Source of the DNA: Paracoccaceae bacterium
GTDB taxonomy: Bacteria > Pseudomonadota > Alphaproteobacteria > Rhodobacterales > Rhodobacteraceae
DNA: 64,000 nucleotides
Direction of reading: 5' to 3'
Assembly (NCBI GenBank): GCA_022843025.1
Contig: JALHOL010000002.1
Location: 310,001-374,000, forward strand
Shown here: in pieces, positions 18,417-28,000 of the stretch
Layout: every line of letters starts with the position of its first letter
Numbering within the stretch: position 1 is the first letter of the stretch
Notes under the pieces: model-generated
The model's database searches: none
What the model was told of the DNA's origin: nothing
The model's input: only the letters and a program-made list of their open reading frames with translations
Translations under genes and position numbers: made by a program

Positions 18417-19228
18417 TGGCCACGCTCCGCTTCACCATCCTAGGTTGCGGCTCCTCGGGCGGGGTTCCCCGCCTCGGGCCCCCGGGTGGCGACTGGGGCC
18501 AATGCGACCCCACGAACCCCAAGAACCGCCGCCGCCGCTGCTCCCTTCTCGTGGAACGCGAAACCAGCGACGGCATCACCCGCGTGCTGATCGACACTAC
18601 GCCCGACATGCGCGAACAACTGCTGGATGCGGGCATCGGCACGCTGGATGCTGTGGTCTACACCCATTCCCACGCCGATCATGTCCACGGCCTGGATGAC
18701 CTGCGCCAGATCGTGTTCAACATCCGCCGCCGCCTGCCCGTCTGGGCCGACGGCCCCACACAGGATGCGCTGATCGCCCGCTTCGGTTACGCCTTCGTGC
18801 AACCCGCAGGCAGCCCCTACCCGCCCATCCTCGACCTCAACGCCATCGACGGCGATATCCACATCCACGGCGCGGGCGGAACGCTGCACTTCACGCCGTT
18901 CTACGCCAATCATGGCAGTATGGATGCCCTTGGCTTTCGCATCGGCCCCCTCGCCTATCTGCCTGATGCCGTGGCAATCCCCGAGGACAGCTGGCCCCAC
19001 CTTGCAGGCCTCGACTGCTGGATCGTCGACGCCCTGCGCCGCAAACCGCACCCCACCCATGCCCATTTGGACATGACGCTTGGCTGGATCGCCCGCGCCC
19101 GGCCTGTACGCGCGGTGATCACCAACATGCACCACGACCTCGATTTCGCAGAACTTACCGCCGAACTGCCCCCCCACATCCGCCCCGCCCATGACGGCAT
19201 GGTGATCACCTACGACAATCAATCGTAA
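18416..19228 (+). CDS. MBL-fold metallo-hydrolase (PhnP-like)
   Basis: The 270-residue metallo-beta-lactamase-fold protein shows the metal-binding motif THSHADHVHGLDDLR and further His ligands in YANHGSMDALGF. The N-terminus FTILGCGSSGGVPRLG is typical of the PhnP/RNase Z-like cyclic phosphodiesterase branch. Such enzymes hydrolyse cyclic nucleotides or ribose cyclic phosphates. The start codon overlaps the tatD stop by one base. The exact substrate is not known; its place after tatD is conserved in many genomes. Confidence 0.88.
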   Translation: MATLRFTILGCGSSGGVPRLGPPGGDWGQCDPTNPKNRRRRCSLLVERETSDGITRVLIDTTPDMREQLLDAGIGTLDAVVYTHSHADHVHGLDDLRQIVFNIRRRLPVWADGPTQDALIARFGYAFVQPAGSPYPPILDLNAIDGDIHIHGAGGTLHFTPFYANHGSMDALGFRIGPLAYLPDAVAIPEDSWPHLAGLDCWIVDALRRKPHPTHAHLDMTLGWIARARPVRAVITNMHHDLDFAELTAELPPHIRPAHDGMVITYDNQS

Positions 19229-19234
19229 CCGCCG

Positions 19235-20173
19235 ATGAACGCGCTTCTGGATGTCATCCTGCCGGTCTTCCTCGTGATCGGCTTCGGTTACGCCGCCGCC
19301 CGCGCAAAGCTGTTCGAGGACGCCGCCGTTGACGGCCTCATGCGGTACGCGCAGAACTTCGCCGCCCCCACACTGCTGTTCTCTTCTATCGCGCGGCTCG
19401 ACCTCGCCGCCACCTTCCAGCCCGCACTGTTCCTGTCCTTCTACATCGCGGCCTTTGCCAGCTTTGCTTTGGCCTTCACCGCCGCCATCTGGCTCTTCCG
19501 CCGCCCGGTAACAGATGCCACCGCCATCGGCTTCGTGGCGCTGTTCTCCAACTCCCTTCTCCTTGGCGTTCCCATCACCGAACGCGCCTACGGGACAGAT
19601 GCGCTGGCGGGCAACTTCGCCATCATCTCGATCCATTCGCCCCTGTTCTACGGCTTCGGCATCGCGCTGATGGAATGGGCGCGCACGCGTGGGCAGGGCC
19701 TCTCTGGACCCGCCCTTCTGCGCCAGATCGTCAAGGCGATCTTCTCGCAACCGCTTGTCCTTGGCATCACGGCAGGCTTCATCGTCAACCTGTCAGGCCT
19801 GCCCCTGCCTCAGGTGGCATGGTCCGCCGTCGGCCTTGTCGCCGCCACCGCCATCCCCACCGCGCTTTTCGGTCTTGGCGGCGTGCTCCTGCGCTATCGC
19901 CCGGATGGCGATTTCCGCATCATCGCCACGCTTTGCGCCTGCTCGTTGATCCTGCACCCGGCGCTGACATACCTGCTGGGCCGCTTCGCGCTGGACCTCG
20001 ATACCGCAGACCTGCGCTCGGCCGTGATGACCGCCGCCATGGCCCCCGGTGTGAACGCCTTCCTCTTTGCCAATCTCTACGGCGTGGCCAAACGCGTCGC
20101 CGCCTCGACCGTACTGATCGGCACGGCGCTGTCGATCGGCTCCATCTGGGTCTGGCTCCAGATCCTGCCCTGA
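19235..20173 (+). CDS. AEC family transporter (auxin efflux carrier-like)
   Basis: The 312-residue integral membrane protein has about ten hydrophobic segments arranged in two halves. It starts VILPVFLVIGFGYAAARAKLF, the signature start of the AEC permease family, and carries NSLLLGVPIT and MAPGVNAFLFANLYG motifs. Bacterial members carry organic acids such as malate or malonate. It starts 6 bases after the MBL gene, so it is probably co-transcribed. The substrate is unknown. Confidence 0.88.
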   Translation: MNALLDVILPVFLVIGFGYAAARAKLFEDAAVDGLMRYAQNFAAPTLLFSSIARLDLAATFQPALFLSFYIAAFASFALAFTAAIWLFRRPVTDATAIGFVALFSNSLLLGVPITERAYGTDALAGNFAIISIHSPLFYGFGIALMEWARTRGQGLSGPALLRQIVKAIFSQPLVLGITAGFIVNLSGLPLPQVAWSAVGLVAATAIPTALFGLGGVLLRYRPDGDFRIIATLCACSLILHPALTYLLGRFALDLDTADLRSAVMTAAMAPGVNAFLFANLYGVAKRVAASTVLIGTALSIGSIWVWLQILP

Positions 20174-20223
20174 ACGCGCACCAGCGCTCCCGATTGCTCG
20201 CAGAATATCCGCCCGGCCAAATC

Positions 20224-21162
20224 TCAGTGCGGCGACACGCCCCGCAACCGCTCTGACCGCCGCCGCAGCAATTCCACCGTCGCCAGCAGGCAGATGGAGA
20301 TGATCACAAGGATCGTCGCCACCGCCAGAATGGCCGGGGAAATCGCCTCACGGATGCCGTTCCACATCTGACGCGGGATGGTCTGCTGATCGGGGCCAGC
20401 GATGAACAGCACCGCAACCACCTCATCGAACGATGTCACAAAGGCAAACAACGCCCCCGACACCACCCCCGGCAGGATCAGTGGCATCACCACCTTGAAG
20501 AACGTCCGTGATGGCGACGCGCCAAGGCTGGCCGAAGCACGGATCAGCGATTGGTCAAACCCCGACAAAGTCGCCGTCACCGTGATGATGACAAAGGGAA
20601 TCCCCAGCGTGGTATGCGCGAGGATCACACCCAGATAAGTGCTGGTCAGCCGCCCGCATTCCGTGCCGATGATCGAACAGGGGTTGGAATAGAAAAAGAA
20701 CAGCCCCGTCGCGATGATGATGATCGGCACGATCATCGGGCTGATCAGGATCGCCATGATTGTCCGCCGATACGGCATTTCCGGCCGCGACAGGCCCAGT
20801 GCGGCCAGCGTGCCCAGCACAGTGGCAAAGATCGTGGCCCAGAACCCGATGATGACCGAGTTCTTCGCCGCCCGAACCCATGTGGAATTGGCCCACATAT
20901 CCGACCACCACGCCCCATCGCGCAGCGCCTCGGGCGCTTGCATCCCGCCGGTCAGCAGCAGATCATACCACCGCATCGAATAGCCCGCCGGATCGAACCG
21001 CAACATCGCCTCGGTAAAGGTGAAATAGGGCTCCACGTTGAACGACAGCGGGATGACCACCAGGATCGGGGAAATCAGGAAGATAAAGATCAGCGTGCAC
21101 AGCACCAGATAGGTGTAATGCCAGATGCGCTCCAGCGGGCTTGCATAGATGGGCAGGGCCAT
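20224..21162 (-). CDS. ABC transporter permease (PotC type)
   Basis: The 312-residue inner-membrane permease has six predicted segments and the EAA-type loop ASASLGASPSRTFFKVVMPLILPG facing the ATPase (only the start and end of the loop are definitive). It resembles the PotC/PotI branch of polyamine and related importers. It is the last gene of a four-gene operon (ATPase, binding protein, permease, permease) and starts 10 bases after the other permease gene. It converges on the AEC gene. Confidence 0.9.
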   Translation of the reverse strand: MALPIYASPLERIWHYTYLVLCTLIFIFLISPILVVIPLSFNVEPYFTFTEAMLRFDPAGYSMRWYDLLLTGGMQAPEALRDGAWWSDMWANSTWVRAAKNSVIIGFWATIFATVLGTLAALGLSRPEMPYRRTIMAILISPMIVPIIIIATGLFFFYSNPCSIIGTECGRLTSTYLGVILAHTTLGIPFVIITVTATLSGFDQSLIRASASLGASPSRTFFKVVMPLILPGVVSGALFAFVTSFDEVVAVLFIAGPDQQTIPRQMWNGIREAISPAILAVATILVIISICLLATVELLRRRSERLRGVSPH

Positions 21163-21172
21163 GCGCGTATCC

Positions 21173-22423
21173 TCAGCCGAGTTTCAGGTTGTCGATGCCG
21201 ATCAGCCGGTCATAGAGCCAGTACAGAACCAGCACCCCCGCCAGCAGCATCGCCGACAGCGCCGCCGCCATGGACCAGTTCGAATTCTTCATGTGGAAAT
21301 CGATCAGGTTGGAAATCAGCTGCCCGTCCGCCCCGCCCACCAGCGCGGGCGTGATGAAATAGCCAACGGCAAGGATGAACACCAAAAGCGCCCCTGCCCC
21401 GATCCCCGGCAACGTCTGCGGCAGATAGATGCGCCGGAACGTCGTCCAGCTTGTCGCCCCCAATGACCGCGCCGCGCGCGCATAGCTGGGCGGGATCACC
21501 CGCATCACTGAATAAAGCGGCAGGATCATGAACGGCAGAAGCACATGCGTCATCACGATGATCGTACCGGTCTGGTTATAGATCATCTCCAGCCGCCCAT
21601 CATCGCCCACAAGGCCAAGCGACACGAACATCTCGTTCAGCACCCCCTGCCCCTGCAACAGCACGATCCAGCTTGTCGTCCGCACCAGAAGCGATGTCCA
21701 GAACGGCAACAGCACAAGGATCATCAAGAGGTTCGCCTTGGCCATCGGCAGCGTCGCCAGAAGATGCGCCACGGGGAAAGCCAGCAGCAGGCAGATAAAG
21801 GTAATCAGCCCGGAAATCAGGAAGGTCTTGGCAAACAGATACAGATAGATGCGCTTGTTCTCATCCACGCGCTGAACAGTGCCATCCTCCGCCCGTTCAA
21901 AATCCATCGCCGACAGGTAGAAATCCGCCGTGTAGGGGCTGGCCGAAGACCGCATCGCCTGCCACACCGCCGGATCGACCCATTTCTCGTCAATCGCCAG
22001 GAAGGCCTCGCGGAAGGGCGGGGCCAGATCATCGGCATTCCGCGCCGTCTTGGTGATCAGCGACCGCGTCTCGGGCAGGGTATAGTTCACCCGCGTCCCG
22101 GCCTCGCCGGCCGTCTTGTTGGCCTTCATCGCCTTGAAATCTTCGGCCAAAGCGGCAAAGGCCGCCTCGTCCGGTTCGGTCCCGGCCGGGTTGGCCTCGA
22201 ACCACGCCGCCACTGCCGGGGCATTGGCAGAAAATCCGTCATGGTGAAACGATCGGTCCAGCATCTGCCCGATCGGGATGATGAAGGTCAGCACCACAAA
22301 AACCAGCAGCGGCGCCACCAGAAGAAAGGCCCGCCGCTTGGCGCGCACCTGCGCCTCGGCCAACGCTGTCTTCAGCGGGCGTCCGTCCGCCGTGGTCAGA
22401 AGGGCAGCGGTCACATCGGCCAT
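21173..22423 (-). CDS. ABC transporter permease (PotB type) with large periplasmic insert
   Basis: The 416-residue permease begins with a cytoplasmic N-terminus and one membrane segment near residues 33-52. A hydrophilic stretch of about 140 residues (58-195) then precedes the remaining five segments and the EAA loop (ARSLGATSWTTFRRIYLPQTL). The insert is absent from E. coli PotB but is known in a subfamily of alphaproteobacterial importers. It pairs with the downstream PotC-type permease. The imported compound is likely a polyamine-like or small cationic substrate, by family. Confidence 0.88.
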   Translation of the reverse strand: MADVTAALLTTADGRPLKTALAEAQVRAKRRAFLLVAPLLVFVVLTFIIPIGQMLDRSFHHDGFSANAPAVAAWFEANPAGTEPDEAAFAALAEDFKAMKANKTAGEAGTRVNYTLPETRSLITKTARNADDLAPPFREAFLAIDEKWVDPAVWQAMRSSASPYTADFYLSAMDFERAEDGTVQRVDENKRIYLYLFAKTFLISGLITFICLLLAFPVAHLLATLPMAKANLLMILVLLPFWTSLLVRTTSWIVLLQGQGVLNEMFVSLGLVGDDGRLEMIYNQTGTIIVMTHVLLPFMILPLYSVMRVIPPSYARAARSLGATSWTTFRRIYLPQTLPGIGAGALLVFILAVGYFITPALVGGADGQLISNLIDFHMKNSNWSMAAALSAMLLAGVLVLYWLYDRLIGIDNLKLG

Positions 22424-22485
22424 CGGTCAGTCTCACTCAGGCAAAGGAAAAGGCGCGGGGATTTCCCCCCGCGCCCGGTTTCAGA

Positions 22486-23560
22486 TCACTGCGCCAGCCA
22501 GGCGTTGAAGCGCTCGTTCAGTTCCGCATTCCGGTCCACCCAGAAATCGGCCGAGGTTTCCAGCGCATTGCCCATGTTCTCGGGCGCGGTCGGCAGGTGC
22601 GGACCCATGACGGTCTTGCCGTCCTTGTAGATCAGCTCTTCCGCCAGCGCCGACTTGCGAGCCGGACCATAAGAGATGTAGGTCGCCTGCGCGCGCAGAC
22701 CTTCGGTCGAGGTCGACAGCTTGATGAACTCCATCGCGGCGTCCTTGTTCGGTGCGCCCTTCGGAATTGCATACATTTCGTTCTCATAGATCTGGCCATC
22801 CCAGACGATTTCGAACGGCTTGTTCTCGGCGATGGCGGCGTTGAAGATCCGGCCGTTATAGGCCGTCGTCATTACCACTTCGCCATCAGCCAGAAGCTGC
22901 GGCGCTTGCGAACCGGCTTCCCACCAGACGACGTCCGATTTGATGGTGTCCAGCTTGGCAAAGGCACGGTCCACGCCTTCCGGGGTCGACAGCACGTCAT
23001 AGACTTCGCCAACCGGCACGCCATCGGCGATCAGTGCGAATTCCAGTACGGCTTTCGCGCCCTTCTTCAGGCCGCGCTTGCCCGGGAACTTCTCAAGGTC
23101 AAAGAAGTCGGCCGCCGTCGTCGGCACCGTCCCGGTCAGCTTGCTGCTGTCATAGGCGAACACGTTCGACCAGATGTCGGTCGACACGGCGCATTCGGTC
23201 ACAGCGCCGGGCAGGAAGTCATCGGCGGCCGGGGTGCCATCGGCACCGGCGGGCAGCATGCTGATGTCGATCGGCTCCAGCATGCCTTCATCGCACAGCC
23301 GGATCGCGTCGGCATATTCCAGCGACGCCACGTCGATGGTGACGTTGCCCGCTTCGACCATGGCCTTGATCGGCGTGGCCGGGTTGTCGCTGTCGACCAT
23401 CTTGGCAGCGGTGCCGGTCGCGGCGGTAAAGGGCTTCACGTGGGCTTCCGTCTGGGCTTCGCCATAGGCGCCGCCCCAGGACATCACCGTCAGTTCCTGC
23501 GCGGCTGCCGAAAAGGCAAGGCCAGTCAGGGCGGTGGACAGGATCAGGATTCTTTTTCAT
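22486..23560 (-). CDS. ABC transporter substrate-binding protein (PotD/F type), frameshifted in the signal peptide
   Basis: From residue TVMSWGGAYGEAQTEAH onward this is an intact periplasmic binding protein of the polyamine-type family, ending AWLAQ. The natural start appears to be the ATG at 23560 behind GGGAG, but after three codons the frame is wrong. Removing one A from the A5 tract at 23553-23557 restores a perfect signal peptide: MKR, ILILSTALTGLAFSAAAQ, then ELTV. As written, the mature protein is reachable only from an internal GTG/ATG without a signal sequence. This could be a sequencing indel, a true mutation or a variable tract. It is the second gene of the importer operon. Confidence 0.85.
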
Positions 23561-23633
23561 GCTTATAGCTCCCATGTTGAACAGAACTGCTCTGTTGTCA
23601 TTGGCCGCACCCGTTCCCGGGCACGGCATCGGT

Positions 23634-24749
23634 TCAGATCGGGTCGAGCGCGCGCGCATCCTGCGGCGCCCAGCCGATCCTGATCGTCTCGCCGGGGGTC
23701 AGCACCCGCTGGCCCAGCGTATTTCGGCTCTTGATGACGAAATCATCATGCCCCGCCACCTTCAGCACGGTGCGGAACAGATCACCCATATAAATGACCT
23801 CAACCACCTCGGCCTCGATCATATGTGCATCCGCAGGCAGCAGGTCGGCCTTGAACTCCACCCGTTCCGGCCGGATCGACACAAGGGTCTTCTGCCCCTT
23901 CTCCGACACGTTCACCGGGGTCGCGTCGATCAACTCGCCCGTTCCCAGCCGCACCAGCGCGCGCCCGTCGCGGATTTCCTCGACCGTACCTTCCAGCCGG
24001 TTGTTCTCGCCGATGAACTGCGCCACGAAACTGTTGTTCGGCCGCTCATACAGGTCCGACGGCGATGCCAGCTGCTGGATGCGCCCATCGTTGAACACGG
24101 CGATCCGGTCGCTCATCGTCAGGGCCTCGCCCTGGTCATGAGTCACATAGACCACCGTGATGCCAAGACTGTCATGCAGATGCTTGATCTCGAACTGCAT
24201 ATGCTCGCGCAATTGCTTGTCCAGCGCGCCCAGCGGTTCATCCATCAGCACCAGCTTGGGATCGAACACCAAGGCCCGCGCCAAGGCGATCCGCTGCTGC
24301 TGCCCACCGGACAGTTGCGCCGGGCGACGGTTGGCAAAGGCCCCCATCTGCACCATGTCCAGCGCGCGCTTGATCTTGGCCTCGCGCTCGGATTTGCCCA
24401 TCCCCCGCACTTCCAGCGGAAAGGCCAGATTCTCTCCCACCGTCATATGCGGGAACAGCGCATAATTCTGGAACACCATGCCGATGCCCCGCTTGTGCGG
24501 CGGCACTTGGTTGATCGGGCGGCCATCCAGCAGGATTTCCCCGTTGGTGGCCGTCTCAAACCCGGCCAGCATCATCAGACAGGTGGTCTTGCCCGATCCG
24601 GACGGTCCCAACATCGTCAGAAACTCGCCCTTGCCGATGCTCAGGTTCAGGTCCTTCACGACAAGCGAAACGCCGTCGTAGCTCTTTTGAACATGATCAA
24701 AAACGACAAACGCGTCGTTCTGGCCCGCAGCAGCCATCGAAGCAGCCAA
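23634..24749 (-). CDS. ABC transporter ATP-binding protein (PotA type)
   Basis: The ATPase has Walker A GPSGSGKTT, Q-loop FQNYALFPHMTV, signature LSGGQQQRIALARAL, Walker B LVLMDEP and the H-loop VTHDQGEAL, followed by a C-terminal TOBE-type domain. It powers import through the two permeases downstream. The best start is TTG at 24749, six bases after GGGGAG; an ATG follows four codons later (24737). An open frame extends further upstream to 24821, but that part contains operator-like repeats and is unlikely to be translated. Confidence 0.9.
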   Translation of the reverse strand: MAASMAAAGQNDAFVVFDHVQKSYDGVSLVVKDLNLSIGKGEFLTMLGPSGSGKTTCLMMLAGFETATNGEILLDGRPINQVPPHKRGIGMVFQNYALFPHMTVGENLAFPLEVRGMGKSEREAKIKRALDMVQMGAFANRRPAQLSGGQQQRIALARALVFDPKLVLMDEPLGALDKQLREHMQFEIKHLHDSLGITVVYVTHDQGEALTMSDRIAVFNDGRIQQLASPSDLYERPNNSFVAQFIGENNRLEGTVEEIRDGRALVRLGTGELIDATPVNVSEKGQKTLVSIRPERVEFKADLLPADAHMIEAEVVEVIYMGDLFRTVLKVAGHDDFVIKSRNTLGQRVLTPGETIRIGWAPQDARALDPI

Positions 24750-24790
24750 ATTCGTCTCCCCGGTCTTCTCGGCGGGTTCCCCGCTCGTCT

Positions 24791-24842
24791 TGGTCTGACT
24801 AAAGCCAAAGCCATGCTGCAATGCAACCGGCTTGTCTGACTA
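24791..24842 (-). promoter_or_regulatory. Two tandem GntR-type operator candidates upstream of the ABC importer
   Basis: TGGTCTGACTA (24791-24801) and TTGTCTGACTA (24832-24842) are direct repeats 41 bp apart, about four helical turns. Both fit TNGTNNNACNA, the consensus of FadR/FCD-type GntR regulators. They lie in the leader of the ATPase gene. The binding protein is not identified; a GntR-FCD gene at 42588-43262 is one candidate. Confidence 0.45.
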
Positions 24843-25000
24843 AGCGGGTAACATCCGTGATTGCGGGAAAATAGGCCAGTTTGCGACCACTTCGCCAATC
24901 AAAGCGGCAGGTCTTGGCTTGCTGGCAGGAAAACAGCCTTCCCTAGGGGAAACACCACCCGACTCTTGCCGCAGTGCAGCACTCTAGGGGGCACGCCTTC

Positions 25001-28000
25001 TCAGGCCGCCGCGCGCCGCATCGGGTTCGGCCCGGTCAACAACTGCCGCCGCTTGGCCACGGGCCGCGCCGTAGGCCCGTACAACTCGGCCGCCTCGGCC
25101 ACCCCGGCCAGCACGGGCGCCAGCAGCGGAAACGCCGCCGCAAGCTCTGCCGCGACCACAGGCCCCAGCGCCGCCACCGCCATGGGGCCGGGGTACAGCG
25201 TCTCGGTCGCCATGCCTTGCGCATAGACGATCCCGTGCCGCTCCAGCAGCAGATGGTGATAGCCCACTTCCTTCTTGCCCTTGGCAATCCGGAACCGCGC
25301 ATCCCCCATCTCGGCCAGATGCTTGGCCCGCACCAGCATCTCTACCCCGTCCACTTCGGCCAGCACCGCATGGTTGGGCGATACCAGCACATCGCCCCGG
25401 TTGCCCATTGCCCCATCCCGGATCAGCACCGGTCGCATCAGCGGCTCCGCCTCCAGCGCGGCGCGGTCCAGATGCCGCCCGCCCGCCCAGATCACCGGCT
25501 GCAACCCGTGATCCAGCGTCATCACCCGATCCCCGGCCCGGATCGCCTCGACCGGAACCTCACCGCGATCCGTCAGGATCAGCGTGCCTGTCGTGAAACA
25601 CGGCACCCCAAGCTGGACCAGCGCCTCCTTGGTGGACAGCAGCGCCGGGTCAACCCCGACCAGCCGGATGACCTCGCCCCCCGGAAAGGTGACCAGCGCC
25701 CCCCCAGCGCCATCCGGCGTGACAACCGCATCCGCCCAGTTGACCGGATTGCCCGACGCATCAACCAGCCCCGACACATCCAACCGGTCGGTGAACTGCC
25801 CGTCGACCAGCGTCAGGTCCAGATCGGTAATGAGATCGCGCCCGCTGCCCGGCGTGAACACATAGGTATCGCGCCCGCTCCCGCCCGACATCGTGTCATT
25901 GCCGGACCCGCCAAGGATCGTGTCGTTCCCCGCGCCCCCGGCCATGCTGTCATTGCCGGTTCCGCCATCCATGGCGTCGGCCCCGTCGCCGCCTTCCATG
26001 GAATCGTTGTCGGCCCCCCCCGACATCTGGTCATTGCCCGACCCGCCCGACATCGTGTCATTCCCGGCATCACCGGTCAGAACATCGTTGCCGTCGCCGC
26101 CATCTACGGTGTCATTGCCGTCGCCGCCCAGCACCGTGTCATCATCGGCACCACCGAACAGCGCATCGGTGCCGCCGCGGCCTTCCAGGATGTCATTGCC
26201 CGCGCCGCCTTCGAACCTGTTGTAGAAAAAGTCCGCAGCGTCGCTGCTTTCGCCGTCAAAGCCGATGATCGTGTCATTGAACGCAGACCCGACCACACCG
26301 TCGATGCCAGCCATGACATCGCCTTCGGCATGGCCACCCTGCCCGCTCATGGTCCGCAGGTTGACGTTCACCGCCGCGTCGCTGGCGGAATAGTCCACCA
26401 CGTCCAGCCCGGTGCCGCCATAGAGCGTGTCGCTGCCCGCGCCGCCGATCAGCGTGTCATTGGCATCCCCGCCTTCCAGCGAATCCCGCCCGTCACCGCC
26501 GAACAGCACATCCGTGCCCGCGCCGCCAAACACGCGGTCATTGCCCGCCCCGGCAACGATCGTATCATTCCCGCCCGCGCCGGTGATCGTGTCATTGCCC
26601 GATCCGGTTTGCAGCACCTCCATCTGCGAAAACGTCGTCGTTCCCGCGCTGCTGGAAATGACACCCGTGCCGTCCCCGGTAAAGGTGGCCGTCACGGCCG
26701 CCGTCAGGCCACCGAAATCGAGCGTGTCATTCCCGGTCCCGCCGACGATGCTGTCCGATCCGTCGCTGGCCCCGATGACGAAACGGTCATCCCCGGCCCC
26801 GCCGAACAGCGTGTCGCTCCCGGTCCCGCCGACCAGAGTGTCGTTGCCATCACCACCGGACAGCGTATCGCTGCCCGCAGCGCCCAGCAGGCTGTCATCG
26901 CCCAAACCGCCGTCAACGGACTCCGCCCCTGATCCGCCAAAGACCGTGTCATTGCCAGACCCAAGGTTGACCCGCAGGATATTGCTGAACGCCGCCGCTG
27001 TGCCAGAGGCCGAAAGCGATCCCGTCTGGCTGCCCGTGAACGTCACCGTCGTCGGGCCGGTCATCCCCGTCGCGTCGATCAGATCGCCCAGCGTGTTGGT
27101 CGTGGTTCCGCCAACAATTGTATCTGTGCCGTCATTGCCGTTCAGGACAAAGGTATCATCCCCCGCCTGACCCAGCATGGAATCATTGCCCGCCCCGCCG
27201 ATCAGCGTGTCGTTGCCGCCGCCCGCATCCAGCAGGTCATTGCCATCTTCGCCCGACAGCAGGTCATTGCCCGTCCCGGCATAAAGCGAATCCAGCCCCG
27301 CCCCGCCATAAAGCAGATCGGCCCCCGATCCGGTCGTCAGCCGATCATCGCCATCATCGCCATAAAGCGTGTTGTTGCCCGACGTGTCGGTCAGGCTGTC
27401 ATTGCCCAACCCGCCGGACAGCAGGTCATTGCCCGTCCCGCCATCCAGCGTGTCGGCACCATCGCCACCATACAAACTGTCATTGCCCGTGCCGCCCGAC
27501 AGGCTGTCGGCGTCGTCGCCCCCGTCCAGCAAGTCCGCGCCATCGCCGCCGAAAAGGGAATCGACACCCGCCCCGCCATAAAGCAGGTCATTGCCGGTTG
27601 TGGCCTCCAGCCGGTCATTTCCGGTGCCACCAAACAGCGTGTTGTCGCCCGTCCCGCCGAACAGCTGGTCCGCTTCCGATCCGCCATCCAGCAAGTCATT
27701 GCCGGCGTTCCCGGTCAGCGTGTCGTTGCCCAGGCCTCCGTACAGCTGATCCGCCCCGCCCCCGCCGGTGATGCTATCCGCCCCACCAAGGCCCGACAGC
27801 GCCACGCCCGTGCCATGCAGCGCGGCGTTCAGCGTGTCATTCAATTCCGTCCCGTTGATCCCCTCGATCCCGGAAAAGGCAGCCGCCGGCACCCCGACAA
27901 GGTTCTGCGTTCCTGTCCCCGTCCCGCTGAACACCACGTTGGCCGCAACCGTGGCGGTGGAAAAGCTGATGGTGTCATTGCCATCGCCGCCAAAGATCAG

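Noticed and set aside
24974-26932. 652-codon plus-strand frame opposite the RTX gene
   Set aside because: It mirrors the RTX repeats on the other strand and shows only low-complexity composition.
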